Assembly (NCBI RefSeq): GCF_901933205.1
Contig: NC_044584.1
Coordinates: 10,085,001 to 10,149,000 of the forward strand
Source: Camarhynchus parvulus
Taxonomy: Eukaryota > Chordata > Aves > Passeriformes > Thraupidae
Direction: 5' to 3'
DNA: 64,000 nucleotides
Below, one piece after another: positions 57,201 to 59,427 of this stretch. The notes beneath the pieces were generated by a model. The model was given only the letters and a program-made list of their open reading frames with translations. It made no database searches and was not told the origin of the DNA. Position 1 is the first letter of the stretch. Each line of letters begins with the position of its first letter. Position numbers and translations under genes: made by a program.

Positions 57201-57443
57201 CAAAAATCAAAATTCAAACAAATTTCAAAGTGAATTTGACAGAATTCACTGTCTGTTGCATGAGCTGTCCAAACAAGTCTGCAACACTTGTGAAACTAAG
57301 TAATGAAGAGCTGCAATTTAAAAGAAAAAAAAAAGTCTCTTACGTGTATTGACATCTGTAAGAGCAGCCACAAACTGAAGGTATTTTTTCATCAAAGTGG
57401 TTTGGTCCACCACCGTAGGCCCTTGTGCTGAAACAAATGCCAT
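96..57443 (-). CDS. TRRAP: TRRAP, transformation/transcription domain-associated protein (61 coding exons, 3' part outside window)
   Basis: A giant PIKK-family pseudokinase scaffold in the nucleus. TRRAP links activators such as MYC and E2F to the TIP60/NuA4 and SAGA/PCAF histone acetyltransferase complexes. Joining 61 exons on the minus strand (listed separately) gives 9,645 nt, exactly 3,215 codons without a stop; all 60 introns are GT-AG and every phase matches. The protein begins [20 protein letters not shown]. Layout: HEAT-repeat solenoid (about residues 1-2650) with a Pro/Ala linker (about 480-514) and a bipartite nuclear signal (about 2017-2032), then the FAT domain (about 2660 onward). 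The rest of FAT, the kinase-like domain and FATC lie left of position 1; about 640 residues are missing if the total is near the human short form. The start has a strong Kozak context (A at -3, G at +4). The frame is intact, so this is a functional gene and not a pseudogene. Confidence 0.97.
1363..1564 (-). CDS. TRRAP: TRRAP coding exon 60, FAT (residues 3093-3160)
   Basis: Encodes [20 protein letters not shown] and onward to [11 protein letters not shown]; first base completes the Lys codon of exon 59. Confidence 0.93.
1565..3726 (-). other. TRRAP: TRRAP intron 59 (2.2 kb)
   Basis: AT-rich unique sequence; nothing recognised apart from short A and T runs (for example near 1808-1828 and 2096-2103). 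Confidence 0.7.
3727..3827 (-). CDS. TRRAP: TRRAP coding exon 59, FAT (residues 3060-3093)
   Basis: Encodes [20 protein letters not shown] and onward to MFLAQIN plus AA of a Lys codon; donor GTGAGT. Confidence 0.93.
4521..4786 (-). CDS. TRRAP: TRRAP coding exon 58, FAT (residues 2971-3059)
   Basis: Encodes [20 protein letters not shown] and onward to MGKNECMQ; joined to exon 57 it gives HHYQAIVTAYE, the short-isoform junction. Confidence 0.93.
4947..5368 (+). mobile_element. Solo LTR of an endogenous retrovirus (passerine-type), in TRRAP intron 57
   Basis: About 420 bp beginning TGTGGCATTCACACTC, with a CCAAT-like TTGGCCAATCAGG, TA-rich stretch and AATAAA signal near the 3' end. Flanked by the 5-bp direct repeat GTGTT (4942-4946 and 5369-5373). 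No internal retroviral genes. The exact 3' end is uncertain, because a TG...CA ending would stop at 5364. It resembles LTR families abundant in songbirds. It lies antisense to TRRAP. Confidence 0.75.
5421..5616 (-). CDS. TRRAP: TRRAP coding exon 57, FAT (residues 2906-2971)
   Basis: Encodes [20 protein letters not shown] and onward to FMWRQHHYQ plus one base. The donor GTAAGT is strong. The 33 nt beyond it stay in frame and encode [10 protein letters not shown], like an extended human isoform, but the distal donor position reads AG instead of GT. Confidence 0.92.
5617..7490 (-). other. TRRAP: TRRAP intron 56 (1.9 kb)
   Basis: AT-rich unique sequence; I see no coding, RNA or repeat feature in it. 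Confidence 0.65.
7491..7682 (-). CDS. TRRAP: TRRAP coding exon 56, FAT (residues 2842-2905)
   Basis: Encodes [20 protein letters not shown] and onward to HVHTPLLQ; 64 whole codons, GC-rich relative to the flanking introns. Confidence 0.93.
7683..9991 (-). other. TRRAP: TRRAP intron 55 (2.3 kb)
   Basis: AT-rich unique sequence with no recognisable gene, RNA or mobile element. Confidence 0.7.
9992..10127 (-). CDS. TRRAP: TRRAP coding exon 55, FAT (residues 2796-2841)
   Basis: Encodes [20 protein letters not shown] and onward to AMKEALVQ; donor GTGAGT. Confidence 0.93.
10636..10748 (-). CDS. TRRAP: TRRAP coding exon 54, FAT (residues 2759-2796)
   Basis: Encodes [20 protein letters not shown] and onward to LWEDHWI plus CG of an Arg codon. 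Confidence 0.93.
11126..11263 (-). CDS. TRRAP: TRRAP coding exon 53, FAT (residues 2713-2758)
   Basis: Encodes [20 protein letters not shown] and onward to YEQHGFFEQ; 46 whole codons. Confidence 0.93.
11571..11774 (+). mobile_element. CR1 LINE fragment in TRRAP intron 52
   Basis: Matches the conserved 3' region of avian CR1: CAAGTTGCACCAGGGGAGGT, then GGAACAGGCTGCCCAGGGTA, then GGGGACATGGTTTAGTGGAG. Both ends are missing, including the terminal 8-bp repeats, so it is an old truncated copy. Confidence 0.85.
11820..12107 (-). CDS. TRRAP: TRRAP coding exon 52, entry to FAT domain (residues 2617-2712)
   Basis: Encodes [20 protein letters not shown] and onward to [10 protein letters not shown], 96 whole codons. 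By comparison with the human protein the FAT domain, a TPR-like helical frame around the pseudokinase, begins near here. Confidence 0.93.
12403..12522 (-). CDS. TRRAP: TRRAP coding exon 51 (residues 2577-2616)
   Basis: Encodes [20 protein letters not shown] and onward to ILSDRQQH; 40 whole codons, donor GTGAGA. Confidence 0.92.
13151..13297 (-). CDS. TRRAP: TRRAP coding exon 50 (residues 2528-2576)
   Basis: Encodes [20 protein letters not shown] and onward to FLDSLREVK; acidic, Thr-rich start, continuing the charged linker of exon 49. Confidence 0.93.
13624..13803 (-). CDS. TRRAP: TRRAP coding exon 49 (residues 2468-2527)
   Basis: Encodes [20 protein letters not shown] and ends [16 protein letters not shown]. 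The tail is charged; VKQEP has the form of a sumoylation consensus (psi-K-x-E). Confidence 0.93.
13941..13985. repeat. Perfect hairpin, 18-bp arms and 9-nt loop, in TRRAP intron 48
   Basis: Left arm 13941-13958 (ATTAATAGAATCTCCTAG) is the exact reverse complement of 13968-13985; the loop is GCCTAAAGG. No flanking element ends are seen. Confidence 0.9.
14579..14792 (-). CDS. TRRAP: TRRAP coding exon 48 (residues 2396-2467)
   Basis: Encodes [20 protein letters not shown] and onward to HFWIKQCIE; donor GTAGGG. Confidence 0.93.
15656..15777 (-). CDS. TRRAP: TRRAP coding exon 47 (residues 2356-2396)
   Basis: Encodes [20 protein letters not shown] and onward to DLVNYVY plus AG of an Arg codon. 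Confidence 0.93.
16459..16658 (-). CDS. TRRAP: TRRAP coding exon 46 (residues 2289-2355)
   Basis: Encodes [20 protein letters not shown] and onward to NNSPMAANQ. Confidence 0.93.
16846..16953 (+). mobile_element. CR1 LINE 3' end in TRRAP intron 45
   Basis: A ~108-bp 5'-truncated copy ending in AACCCAAATTATTCTATGAT and a second TTCTATGA, the CR1 3' terminus. Confidence 0.88.
17821..17967 (-). CDS. TRRAP: TRRAP coding exon 45 (residues 2240-2289)
   Basis: Encodes [20 protein letters not shown] and onward to GAAEANT plus one base; phase 1 on both sides. Confidence 0.93.
19613..19738 (-). CDS. TRRAP: TRRAP coding exon 44 (residues 2198-2240)
   Basis: Encodes [20 protein letters not shown] and onward to ANPSQLF plus one base; phase 1 on both sides. 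Confidence 0.93.
20423..20636 (-). CDS. TRRAP: TRRAP coding exon 43 (residues 2127-2198)
   Basis: Encodes [20 protein letters not shown] and onward to GIFPTEP plus one base; donor GTGAGT. Confidence 0.93.
20951..21097 (-). CDS. TRRAP: TRRAP coding exon 42 (residues 2078-2126)
   Basis: Encodes [20 protein letters not shown] and onward to WFDKLLMTV; donor GTAGGT. Confidence 0.93.
21933..22043 (-). CDS. TRRAP: TRRAP coding exon 41 (residues 2041-2077)
   Basis: Encodes [20 protein letters not shown] and onward to NFLIRIACQ; 37 whole codons. Confidence 0.93.
22218..22352 (-). CDS. TRRAP: TRRAP coding exon 40 with bipartite nuclear localisation signal (residues 1996-2040)
   Basis: An acidic/serine-rich disordered start ([13 protein letters not shown]) is followed by [16 protein letters not shown] (about residues 2017-2032): a KR pair, an 11-residue spacer and KRFR, the bipartite nuclear signal known in this family. 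The Ser-rich part is the most variable stretch of the solenoid compared with the human protein as I remember it. Confidence 0.93.
22441..22599 (-). CDS. TRRAP: TRRAP coding exon 39 (residues 1943-1995)
   Basis: Encodes [20 protein letters not shown] and onward to LQRIKDQQ; phase 0 on both sides. Confidence 0.93.
23472..23678 (-). CDS. TRRAP: TRRAP coding exon 38 (residues 1874-1942)
   Basis: Encodes [20 protein letters not shown] and onward to LHLIVQHFK. Exons 38-41 roughly correspond to the region described as MYC-binding in human TRRAP (established knowledge, boundaries from memory). Confidence 0.93.
24208..24474 (-). CDS. TRRAP: TRRAP coding exon 37 (residues 1785-1873)
   Basis: Encodes [20 protein letters not shown] and onward to [10 protein letters not shown]; 89 whole codons. 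Confidence 0.93.
25088..25216 (-). CDS. TRRAP: TRRAP coding exon 36 (residues 1742-1784)
   Basis: Encodes [20 protein letters not shown] and onward to ITSVFITK; 43 whole codons. Confidence 0.93.
25647..25845 (-). CDS. TRRAP: TRRAP coding exon 35 (residues 1675-1741)
   Basis: Encodes [20 protein letters not shown] and onward to NFGDELKAK; the first base completes a Lys codon. Confidence 0.93.
26116..26297 (-). CDS. TRRAP: TRRAP coding exon 34 (residues 1615-1675)
   Basis: Encodes [20 protein letters not shown] and onward to AYCLLNYC plus AA; phase 2 donor GTACGT. Confidence 0.93.
26699..26863 (-). CDS. TRRAP: TRRAP coding exon 33 (residues 1560-1614)
   Basis: Encodes [20 protein letters not shown] and onward to DLQFQAIK. 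The donor GTGCTC is weak beyond position +2; the frame and the join to IISIIVKND support it. Confidence 0.9.
27207..27326 (-). CDS. TRRAP: TRRAP coding exon 32 (residues 1520-1559)
   Basis: Encodes [20 protein letters not shown] and onward to PQWSRMFM; 40 whole codons. Confidence 0.93.
27646..27765 (-). CDS. TRRAP: TRRAP coding exon 31 (residues 1480-1519)
   Basis: Encodes [20 protein letters not shown] and onward to TERAMLIE; joined to exon 30 it gives DGNEMK in phase 0. Confidence 0.93.
27766..31456 (-). other. TRRAP: Longest TRRAP intron (3.7 kb, intron 30)
   Basis: Between coding exons 30 and 31. I see no repeat family, RNA gene or confident extra exon. A possible in-frame 21-nt exon at 28835-28855 is discussed under rejected items. 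Confidence 0.7.
31457..31525 (-). CDS. TRRAP: TRRAP coding exon 30 (residues 1457-1479)
   Basis: A 69-nt exon encoding [20 protein letters not shown] then DGN. It sits alone before the longest intron (27766-31456). As I remember human TRRAP, an optional 18-residue segment follows at this junction; I do not find it here. Confidence 0.92.
31727..31760. repeat. (TA)n/(CA) microsatellite in TRRAP intron 29
   Basis: About 34 bp of alternating TA with a few CA steps (TACATATATACATATATATA and onward). Likely polymorphic in length. Confidence 0.85.
32041..32092. repeat. A-rich (AAATA)n low-complexity tract in TRRAP intron 29
   Basis: Runs of AAATAA and AAAAT repeats over ~50 bp; no adjacent element body is recognisable. 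Confidence 0.8.
32297..32467 (-). CDS. TRRAP: TRRAP coding exon 29 (residues 1400-1456)
   Basis: Encodes [20 protein letters not shown] and onward to NDKFCDQMM; donor GTAAGC. Confidence 0.93.
33922..34043 (-). CDS. TRRAP: TRRAP coding exon 28 (residues 1359-1399)
   Basis: Encodes [20 protein letters not shown] and onward to EAGEACMRK; the first two bases complete an Asn codon. Confidence 0.92.
34493..34589 (-). CDS. TRRAP: TRRAP coding exon 27 (residues 1327-1359)
   Basis: Encodes [20 protein letters not shown] then [12 protein letters not shown] plus one base; strong GTAAGT donor. Confidence 0.92.
34895..35056 (-). CDS. TRRAP: TRRAP coding exon 26 (residues 1273-1326)
   Basis: Encodes [20 protein letters not shown] and onward to VEHKVFYTE; phase 0 on both sides. 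Confidence 0.93.
36021..36281 (-). CDS. TRRAP: TRRAP coding exon 25 (residues 1186-1272)
   Basis: Encodes [20 protein letters not shown] and onward to TVIMEPHKE; 87 whole codons. Confidence 0.93.
36699..36896 (-). CDS. TRRAP: TRRAP coding exon 24 (residues 1120-1185)
   Basis: Encodes [20 protein letters not shown] and onward to FVMMDLTGE; 66 whole codons. Confidence 0.93.
37017..37234 (-). CDS. TRRAP: TRRAP coding exon 23 (residues 1047-1119)
   Basis: Encodes [20 protein letters not shown] and onward to [11 protein letters not shown]; its first two bases complete the Gly codon begun in exon 22, across an intron that holds the tandem array. Confidence 0.93.
37934..38765. repeat. Minisatellite, about 12 units of 70 bp, in TRRAP intron 22
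   Basis: Units start at 37934, 38005, 38080, 38150, 38220, 38291, 38361, 38431, 38501, 38571, 38641 and 38711; most are exactly 70 bp, with older units (71-75 bp) farthest from the exon. Each begins near AGCACTGAGCTGTGCCCAGC. The four exon-proximal units are almost identical, so expansion is recent there. The array is GC-rich and ends at exon 22: the last unit runs into the authentic splice donor. On the minus strand the other eleven units also carry a GTGAGTG donor motif. Confidence 0.95.
38766..38965 (-). CDS. TRRAP: TRRAP coding exon 22 (residues 980-1047), next to a minisatellite
   Basis: Encodes [20 protein letters not shown] and onward to TMVAVAQQC plus the first base of a Gly codon. 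It is much GC-richer than its neighbours. The donor reads G|GTGAGTGAGG and forms the edge of the 70-bp tandem array: eleven copies of this donor follow in the intron. Reading past the true donor meets a TGA after two codons. Confidence 0.93.
39990..40141 (-). CDS. TRRAP: TRRAP coding exon 21 (residues 930-980)
   Basis: Encodes [20 protein letters not shown] and onward to YQLLAHP plus AA of the next codon; donor GTATGA. Confidence 0.93.
40142..41949 (-). other. TRRAP: TRRAP intron 20 (1.8 kb)
   Basis: AT-rich unique sequence between coding exons 20 and 21; nothing recognised. Confidence 0.65.
41950..42150 (-). CDS. TRRAP: TRRAP coding exon 20 (residues 863-929)
   Basis: Encodes [20 protein letters not shown] and onward to IQLPMEK; 67 whole codons. 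Confidence 0.93.
42801..43057 (-). CDS. TRRAP: TRRAP coding exon 19 (residues 777-862)
   Basis: Encodes [20 protein letters not shown] and onward to [14 protein letters not shown] helices. Confidence 0.93.
44285..44450 (-). CDS. TRRAP: TRRAP coding exon 18 (residues 722-777)
   Basis: Encodes [20 protein letters not shown] and onward to [11 protein letters not shown]; phase 1 donor GTAGAA. Confidence 0.92.
45873..46064 (-). CDS. TRRAP: TRRAP coding exon 17 (residues 658-721)
   Basis: Encodes [20 protein letters not shown] and onward to AAENEQMLK; phase 0 on both sides. Confidence 0.93.
46592..46786 (-). CDS. TRRAP: TRRAP coding exon 16 (residues 593-657)
   Basis: Encodes [20 protein letters not shown] and onward to [10 protein letters not shown]; phase 0 on both sides, donor GTATGT. 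Confidence 0.93.
47461..47558 (-). CDS. TRRAP: TRRAP coding exon 15 (residues 560-592)
   Basis: Encodes [20 protein letters not shown] then [12 protein letters not shown]; the first two bases complete a Glu codon. Confidence 0.92.
47668..47995 (-). CDS. TRRAP: TRRAP coding exon 14 with Pro/Ala linker (residues 451-560)
   Basis: The longest exon here (328 nt). It begins [20 protein letters not shown] and ends in a conserved segment with [20 protein letters not shown]. Between them lies a low-complexity Pro/Ala/Val linker (about residues 480-514), which is shorter than the proline-rich stretch I recall in human TRRAP. Donor phase 1. Confidence 0.93.
48792..49026 (-). CDS. TRRAP: TRRAP coding exon 13 (residues 372-450)
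   Basis: Encodes [20 protein letters not shown] and onward to DILMRMLE, ending in phase 0. Confidence 0.93.
49952..50030 (-). CDS. TRRAP: TRRAP coding exon 12 (residues 346-372)
   Basis: A 79-nt exon encoding [20 protein letters not shown] then ARETL plus the AG of an Arg codon; donor GTATGA. Confidence 0.92.
50527..50665 (-). CDS. TRRAP: TRRAP coding exon 11 (residues 300-346)
   Basis: Encodes [20 protein letters not shown] and onward to LTTDLRS; phase 1 donor GTATGT after a single C. Confidence 0.92.
51025..51121 (-). CDS. TRRAP: TRRAP coding exon 10 (residues 267-299)
   Basis: Encodes [20 protein letters not shown] then [12 protein letters not shown], a helical HEAT segment nearly identical to other vertebrates as I recall them. 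Confidence 0.93.
51964..52052 (-). CDS. TRRAP: TRRAP coding exon 9 (residues 238-267)
   Basis: Encodes [20 protein letters not shown] then IIIQVSAQA; ends in phase 2 with AG, completed to Arg by exon 10. The acceptor is a T-rich run ending TTAAG. Confidence 0.9.
52282..52359 (-). CDS. TRRAP: TRRAP coding exon 8 (residues 212-237)
   Basis: Encodes [20 protein letters not shown] then VVLMYQ; phase 0 on both sides. Confidence 0.92.
52684..52809 (-). CDS. TRRAP: TRRAP coding exon 7 (residues 170-211)
   Basis: Encodes [20 protein letters not shown] and onward to SETRT. The first residue is Asn; I recall Ala at this place in the human protein. Donor GTGAGT. Confidence 0.93.
53410..53466 (-). CDS. 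TRRAP: TRRAP coding exon 6 (residues 151-169)
   Basis: Small 57-nt exon encoding [19 protein letters not shown]; phase 0 on both sides, donor GTAAGC. Confidence 0.92.
54212..54295 (-). CDS. TRRAP: TRRAP coding exon 5 (residues 123-150)
   Basis: Encodes [20 protein letters not shown] then FRPAITQE; phase 0 on both sides, donor GTAAGT. Confidence 0.93.
54868..54972 (-). CDS. TRRAP: TRRAP coding exon 4 (residues 88-122)
   Basis: Encodes [20 protein letters not shown] and onward to FRFLE. Its acceptor is preceded by an unusually long, almost pure T tract (A-rich on the plus strand, about 54977-55012). Confidence 0.93.
55476..55586 (-). CDS. TRRAP: TRRAP coding exon 3 (residues 51-87)
   Basis: Encodes [20 protein letters not shown] and onward to EKPAQ; both junctions are phase 0. 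Start of the N-terminal HEAT helices. Confidence 0.93.
56198..56586 (+). mobile_element. Solo LTR of an endogenous retrovirus (passerine-type), in TRRAP intron 2
   Basis: 389 bp from TGTCGCAGACATC to GATCCATCACA, TG...CA ends, AATAAA (from 56507) near the 3' end, flanked on both sides by CTTTAAA (56191-56197 and 56587-56593). No coding interior. Shares the 3' motif TATCATAAAATAATAAAT with the LTR at 4947-5368, so the two belong to related families. Antisense to TRRAP. Confidence 0.8.
56924..56973 (-). CDS. TRRAP: TRRAP coding exon 2 (residues 34-50)
   Basis: A 50-nt exon encoding [16 protein letters not shown]. Joined to exon 1 it restores a proline codon, giving the DVNTPDETK string known from TRRAP. 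The intron before it (56974-57343) hosts the box C/D RNA. Confidence 0.93.
57052..57198 (-). ncRNA. SCARNA28: Box C/D small Cajal-body RNA in TRRAP intron 1, probable SCARNA28 orthologue guiding U2 snRNA Um47
   Basis: Read on the minus strand: a 7-bp closing stem (GAAGCAA at 57198-57192 with TTGCTTC at 57058-57052, extendable by three pairs), box C AUGAUGA (57190-57184), a UG-rich loop (57162-57111), a C'-like GUGAUAG (57084-57078), a guide and box D CUGA (57062-57059). The guide at 57076-57064 is complementary over 13 nt to U2 snRNA positions 44-56, and the fifth base before box D (57067) pairs with U47, a known 2'-O-methylated residue of vertebrate U2. Box D lies about 85 nt from the 3' splice site of the host intron, a normal place for intronic C/D RNAs. 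The 5' end matches human miR-3609/SCARNA28, also inside TRRAP, at about 18 of 22 bases (from memory). UG repeats are the Cajal-body signal described for C/D scaRNAs. Exact ends are inferred. Confidence 0.85.
57344..57443 (-). CDS. TRRAP: TRRAP coding exon 1 (residues 1-34)
   Basis: Holds the start codon (57441-57443) and the conserved N-terminus. The exon itself runs up to 57494, where a TTTGTAG acceptor begins a 51-nt 5' UTR stretch, so an upstream non-coding exon must exist. The donor is GTAAGA, phase 1. Confidence 0.93.
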
Positions 57444-57466
57444 CTTGGAGGAGTGAAGATCAGCTT

Positions 57467-57475
57467 TCAGTACAT
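57467..57475 (-). promoter_or_regulatory. Two-codon upstream ORF (Met-Tyr-stop) in the TRRAP 5' UTR
   Basis: In the 5' UTR part of the first coding exon an ATG at 57475-57473 is followed by TAC and TGA, and the stop lies 23 nt before the TRRAP start. Its context (T at -3, T at +4) is weak, while the main start is strong, so most ribosomes would scan past it. Presence is certain; any effect is inference. Confidence 0.5.
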
Positions 57476-58038
57476 AAAATCAAGATCAACACACCTACAA
57501 AAGAATACAGAAGTATTTGTTAGTTTACATGGCTTGTAAACAGCAGCTATCCCATCGCCTACATCCATTCTTCTAACATATTAAAGAGGACCACCTTTTC
57601 CAAAAATCACAACTGCAGCATTTACTTAGGCTTACAAATACAACTCCAAGCATGCAGAGCACTCATTGTGACAGGAGTGCACTAATAGATAAAAGGGGTT
57701 ATTGAGCTCTTCACAGCACAGCCACTCCCGTGTTCTGCGCGGTTTCCTCCCTCCCAGCAGCAGGCTCCAGGCTCAGGGATGCTCCCGACACCGCACACCT
57801 GTCATCATCTGCCCTCTGCCCCAAACCTACAGCTCCCCCCGGTCACACCCTGCGGGACTCACTCCCAGGGGCGCCTACAGCTGTCCTGCCGCCACAGGCT
57901 GCCCGTCTCCCTCCTAAAGAAGCCTAAAATCACGCCTAGCTTGAGAGACCGGCGATCTCCCTCCTCCCCTGGGGGATCCCCGTCAGTTTTGCTCCCGACC
58001 AGGTCCGGCCGAGCCAGCCCGGGACCCCGCGCCCTCAC

Positions 58039-58110
58039 CTTCCCCGCCGCAGCGCTGCTGGCCCGGGTCGCTCCCCGCTGCCACGGCGCCGTCACGCCGA
58101 GCCCATCTCC
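58039..58110 (-). other. TRRAP: Probable non-coding first exon of TRRAP (donor side fixed, upstream end unknown)
   Basis: The acceptor at 57494/57495 demands an upstream exon. The best donor in the CpG island on the minus strand is at 58038-58037 (G|GTGAGG). The right-hand limit given here is only a guess; another possible donor (GG|GTGAGGAG) lies near 58299. RNA evidence would decide. Confidence 0.45.
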
Positions 58111-59280
58111 GCCCTGCGAACACGGGCACCGTGAGCGGCCGCAGCGGCGTCTCCCCCGTCCCTCAGCCCTCCCGGTGCCGCGCTCGGCCCCAGGCCTCCG
58201 GCGGGGCCCCTCCTGCCCGTAGCGCGCCGCTCCCGCCTCCCCCGCCCCGCTCCACCGCGCCCAGGCCCGGGCCCCACCGGGGCGCCGCCGCTCCGCTCCT
58301 CACCCCGCGGCTCCCCGGGGCCGCCCGGCCGCGGCCCCCCGGCTCCCTCCTTTGTTGCTCCCTGAGGCCGCCGGCAGCGCATGGGCGCGACGGAAGCGCC
58401 CGAGCTCAGTTCCGGCCGCCTCCTCCCGGTGCCGCCTCCCGCGCCTCTCCCCGGGCGGAGGCGAGCGCGGCACCGCCCGCTCCCTTCGCCGGCCCCGCGA
58501 GCCTCGCACGGCCCCGCCTTGACCCGCCCCGGCTGGGCGCTGCCAGGGGCCGCCGCCTGAGGCCAGCCCCGCGCGTCCCGCGTCCCCGGAGATCCCACTG
58601 GCGCCGCGGCCGCCGGTAACAGCGGGCCAGGGGTTACCGGGGCAGAGGCGGCCGCGGCACAGCCCACCCCGCCCCGCCGGTGCCCCGGGGGAGCGGCGGC
58701 ACCACCGGAAGCGAAGAGCGCAGAGAAACTGATCCGCCAGCAGAAACAGAACGGCGGCCCGGAGCGAGAAAGGGCTTCGAATGTTGAGTTTAAGAATATA
58801 AAAATAATACAAGTGAGCGAATTAAAACCAAAAGGTACAAAACAAAACAGGAAAAAACAAAATAAAACGACAAAAAAAGAATACTAGAAAACCACATTCC
58901 GGCGGTTTTGCTGTCGCTTCTCTCCAGCAGCGCACCCGTTACAGGCCGTTCGGAGCGCTGCCGGACCGGTAACAGCAGCCGAAGTGCCCCCCCGGCAGAG
59001 CCATCCCCGCGCCACCGCAGGAATACTTCATTTATATGTGCTTGCCGCAACCAAAGCGCAGCACAAGCCCCTTCCCGAACGCCCCGGGATGTCCCCACGC
59101 TCTAGGCAGATGGGAGGCATTTGTGGTTTTTATTGACTATTTGTTTAAACCGCCGGCGGCTTTGCATCCCGGCGGCGCTGGCGATCCCGCAGGAGCTGTC
59201 CCCGGGAGAGGCGGGCTGGGCGCTGCCGCGGGGGAGCGGCCCGGGGGCGCGGACACGGGAGCCGCAGCGCCGCGGGGGCT

Positions 59281-59336
59281 CCCGCTTCCAGAGCCGGCCC
59301 AGAGCCGCTCCCGCTTCCAGAGCCGGCCCAGAGCCC
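59281..59336. repeat. 29-bp tandem duplication in the TMEM130 5' UTR/promoter
   Basis: CCCGCTTCCAGAGCCGGCCC and onward occurs at 59281 and again at 59310, near-identical over about 27 bp, ending some 18 bp before the TMEM130 start codon. Confidence 0.85.
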
Positions 59337-59354
59337 GTCCCCGCGGCCCCCAGC

Positions 59355-59427
59355 ATGCAGTGGCTGCTCTGCGCGCTGCTGCTGCTGCTGCTGCTGCAGC
59401 TCGGCCACGGCCGCTCCCCGCCCGCAG
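59355..59427 (+). CDS. TMEM130: TMEM130 coding exon 1 (signal peptide, residues 1-25)
   Basis: ATG at 59355; seven CTG codons in a row (59376-59396) encode the hydrophobic core. Cleavage is likely after the LGHG or RSPPA region. Donor G|GTAAGG, phase 1. Confidence 0.88.
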
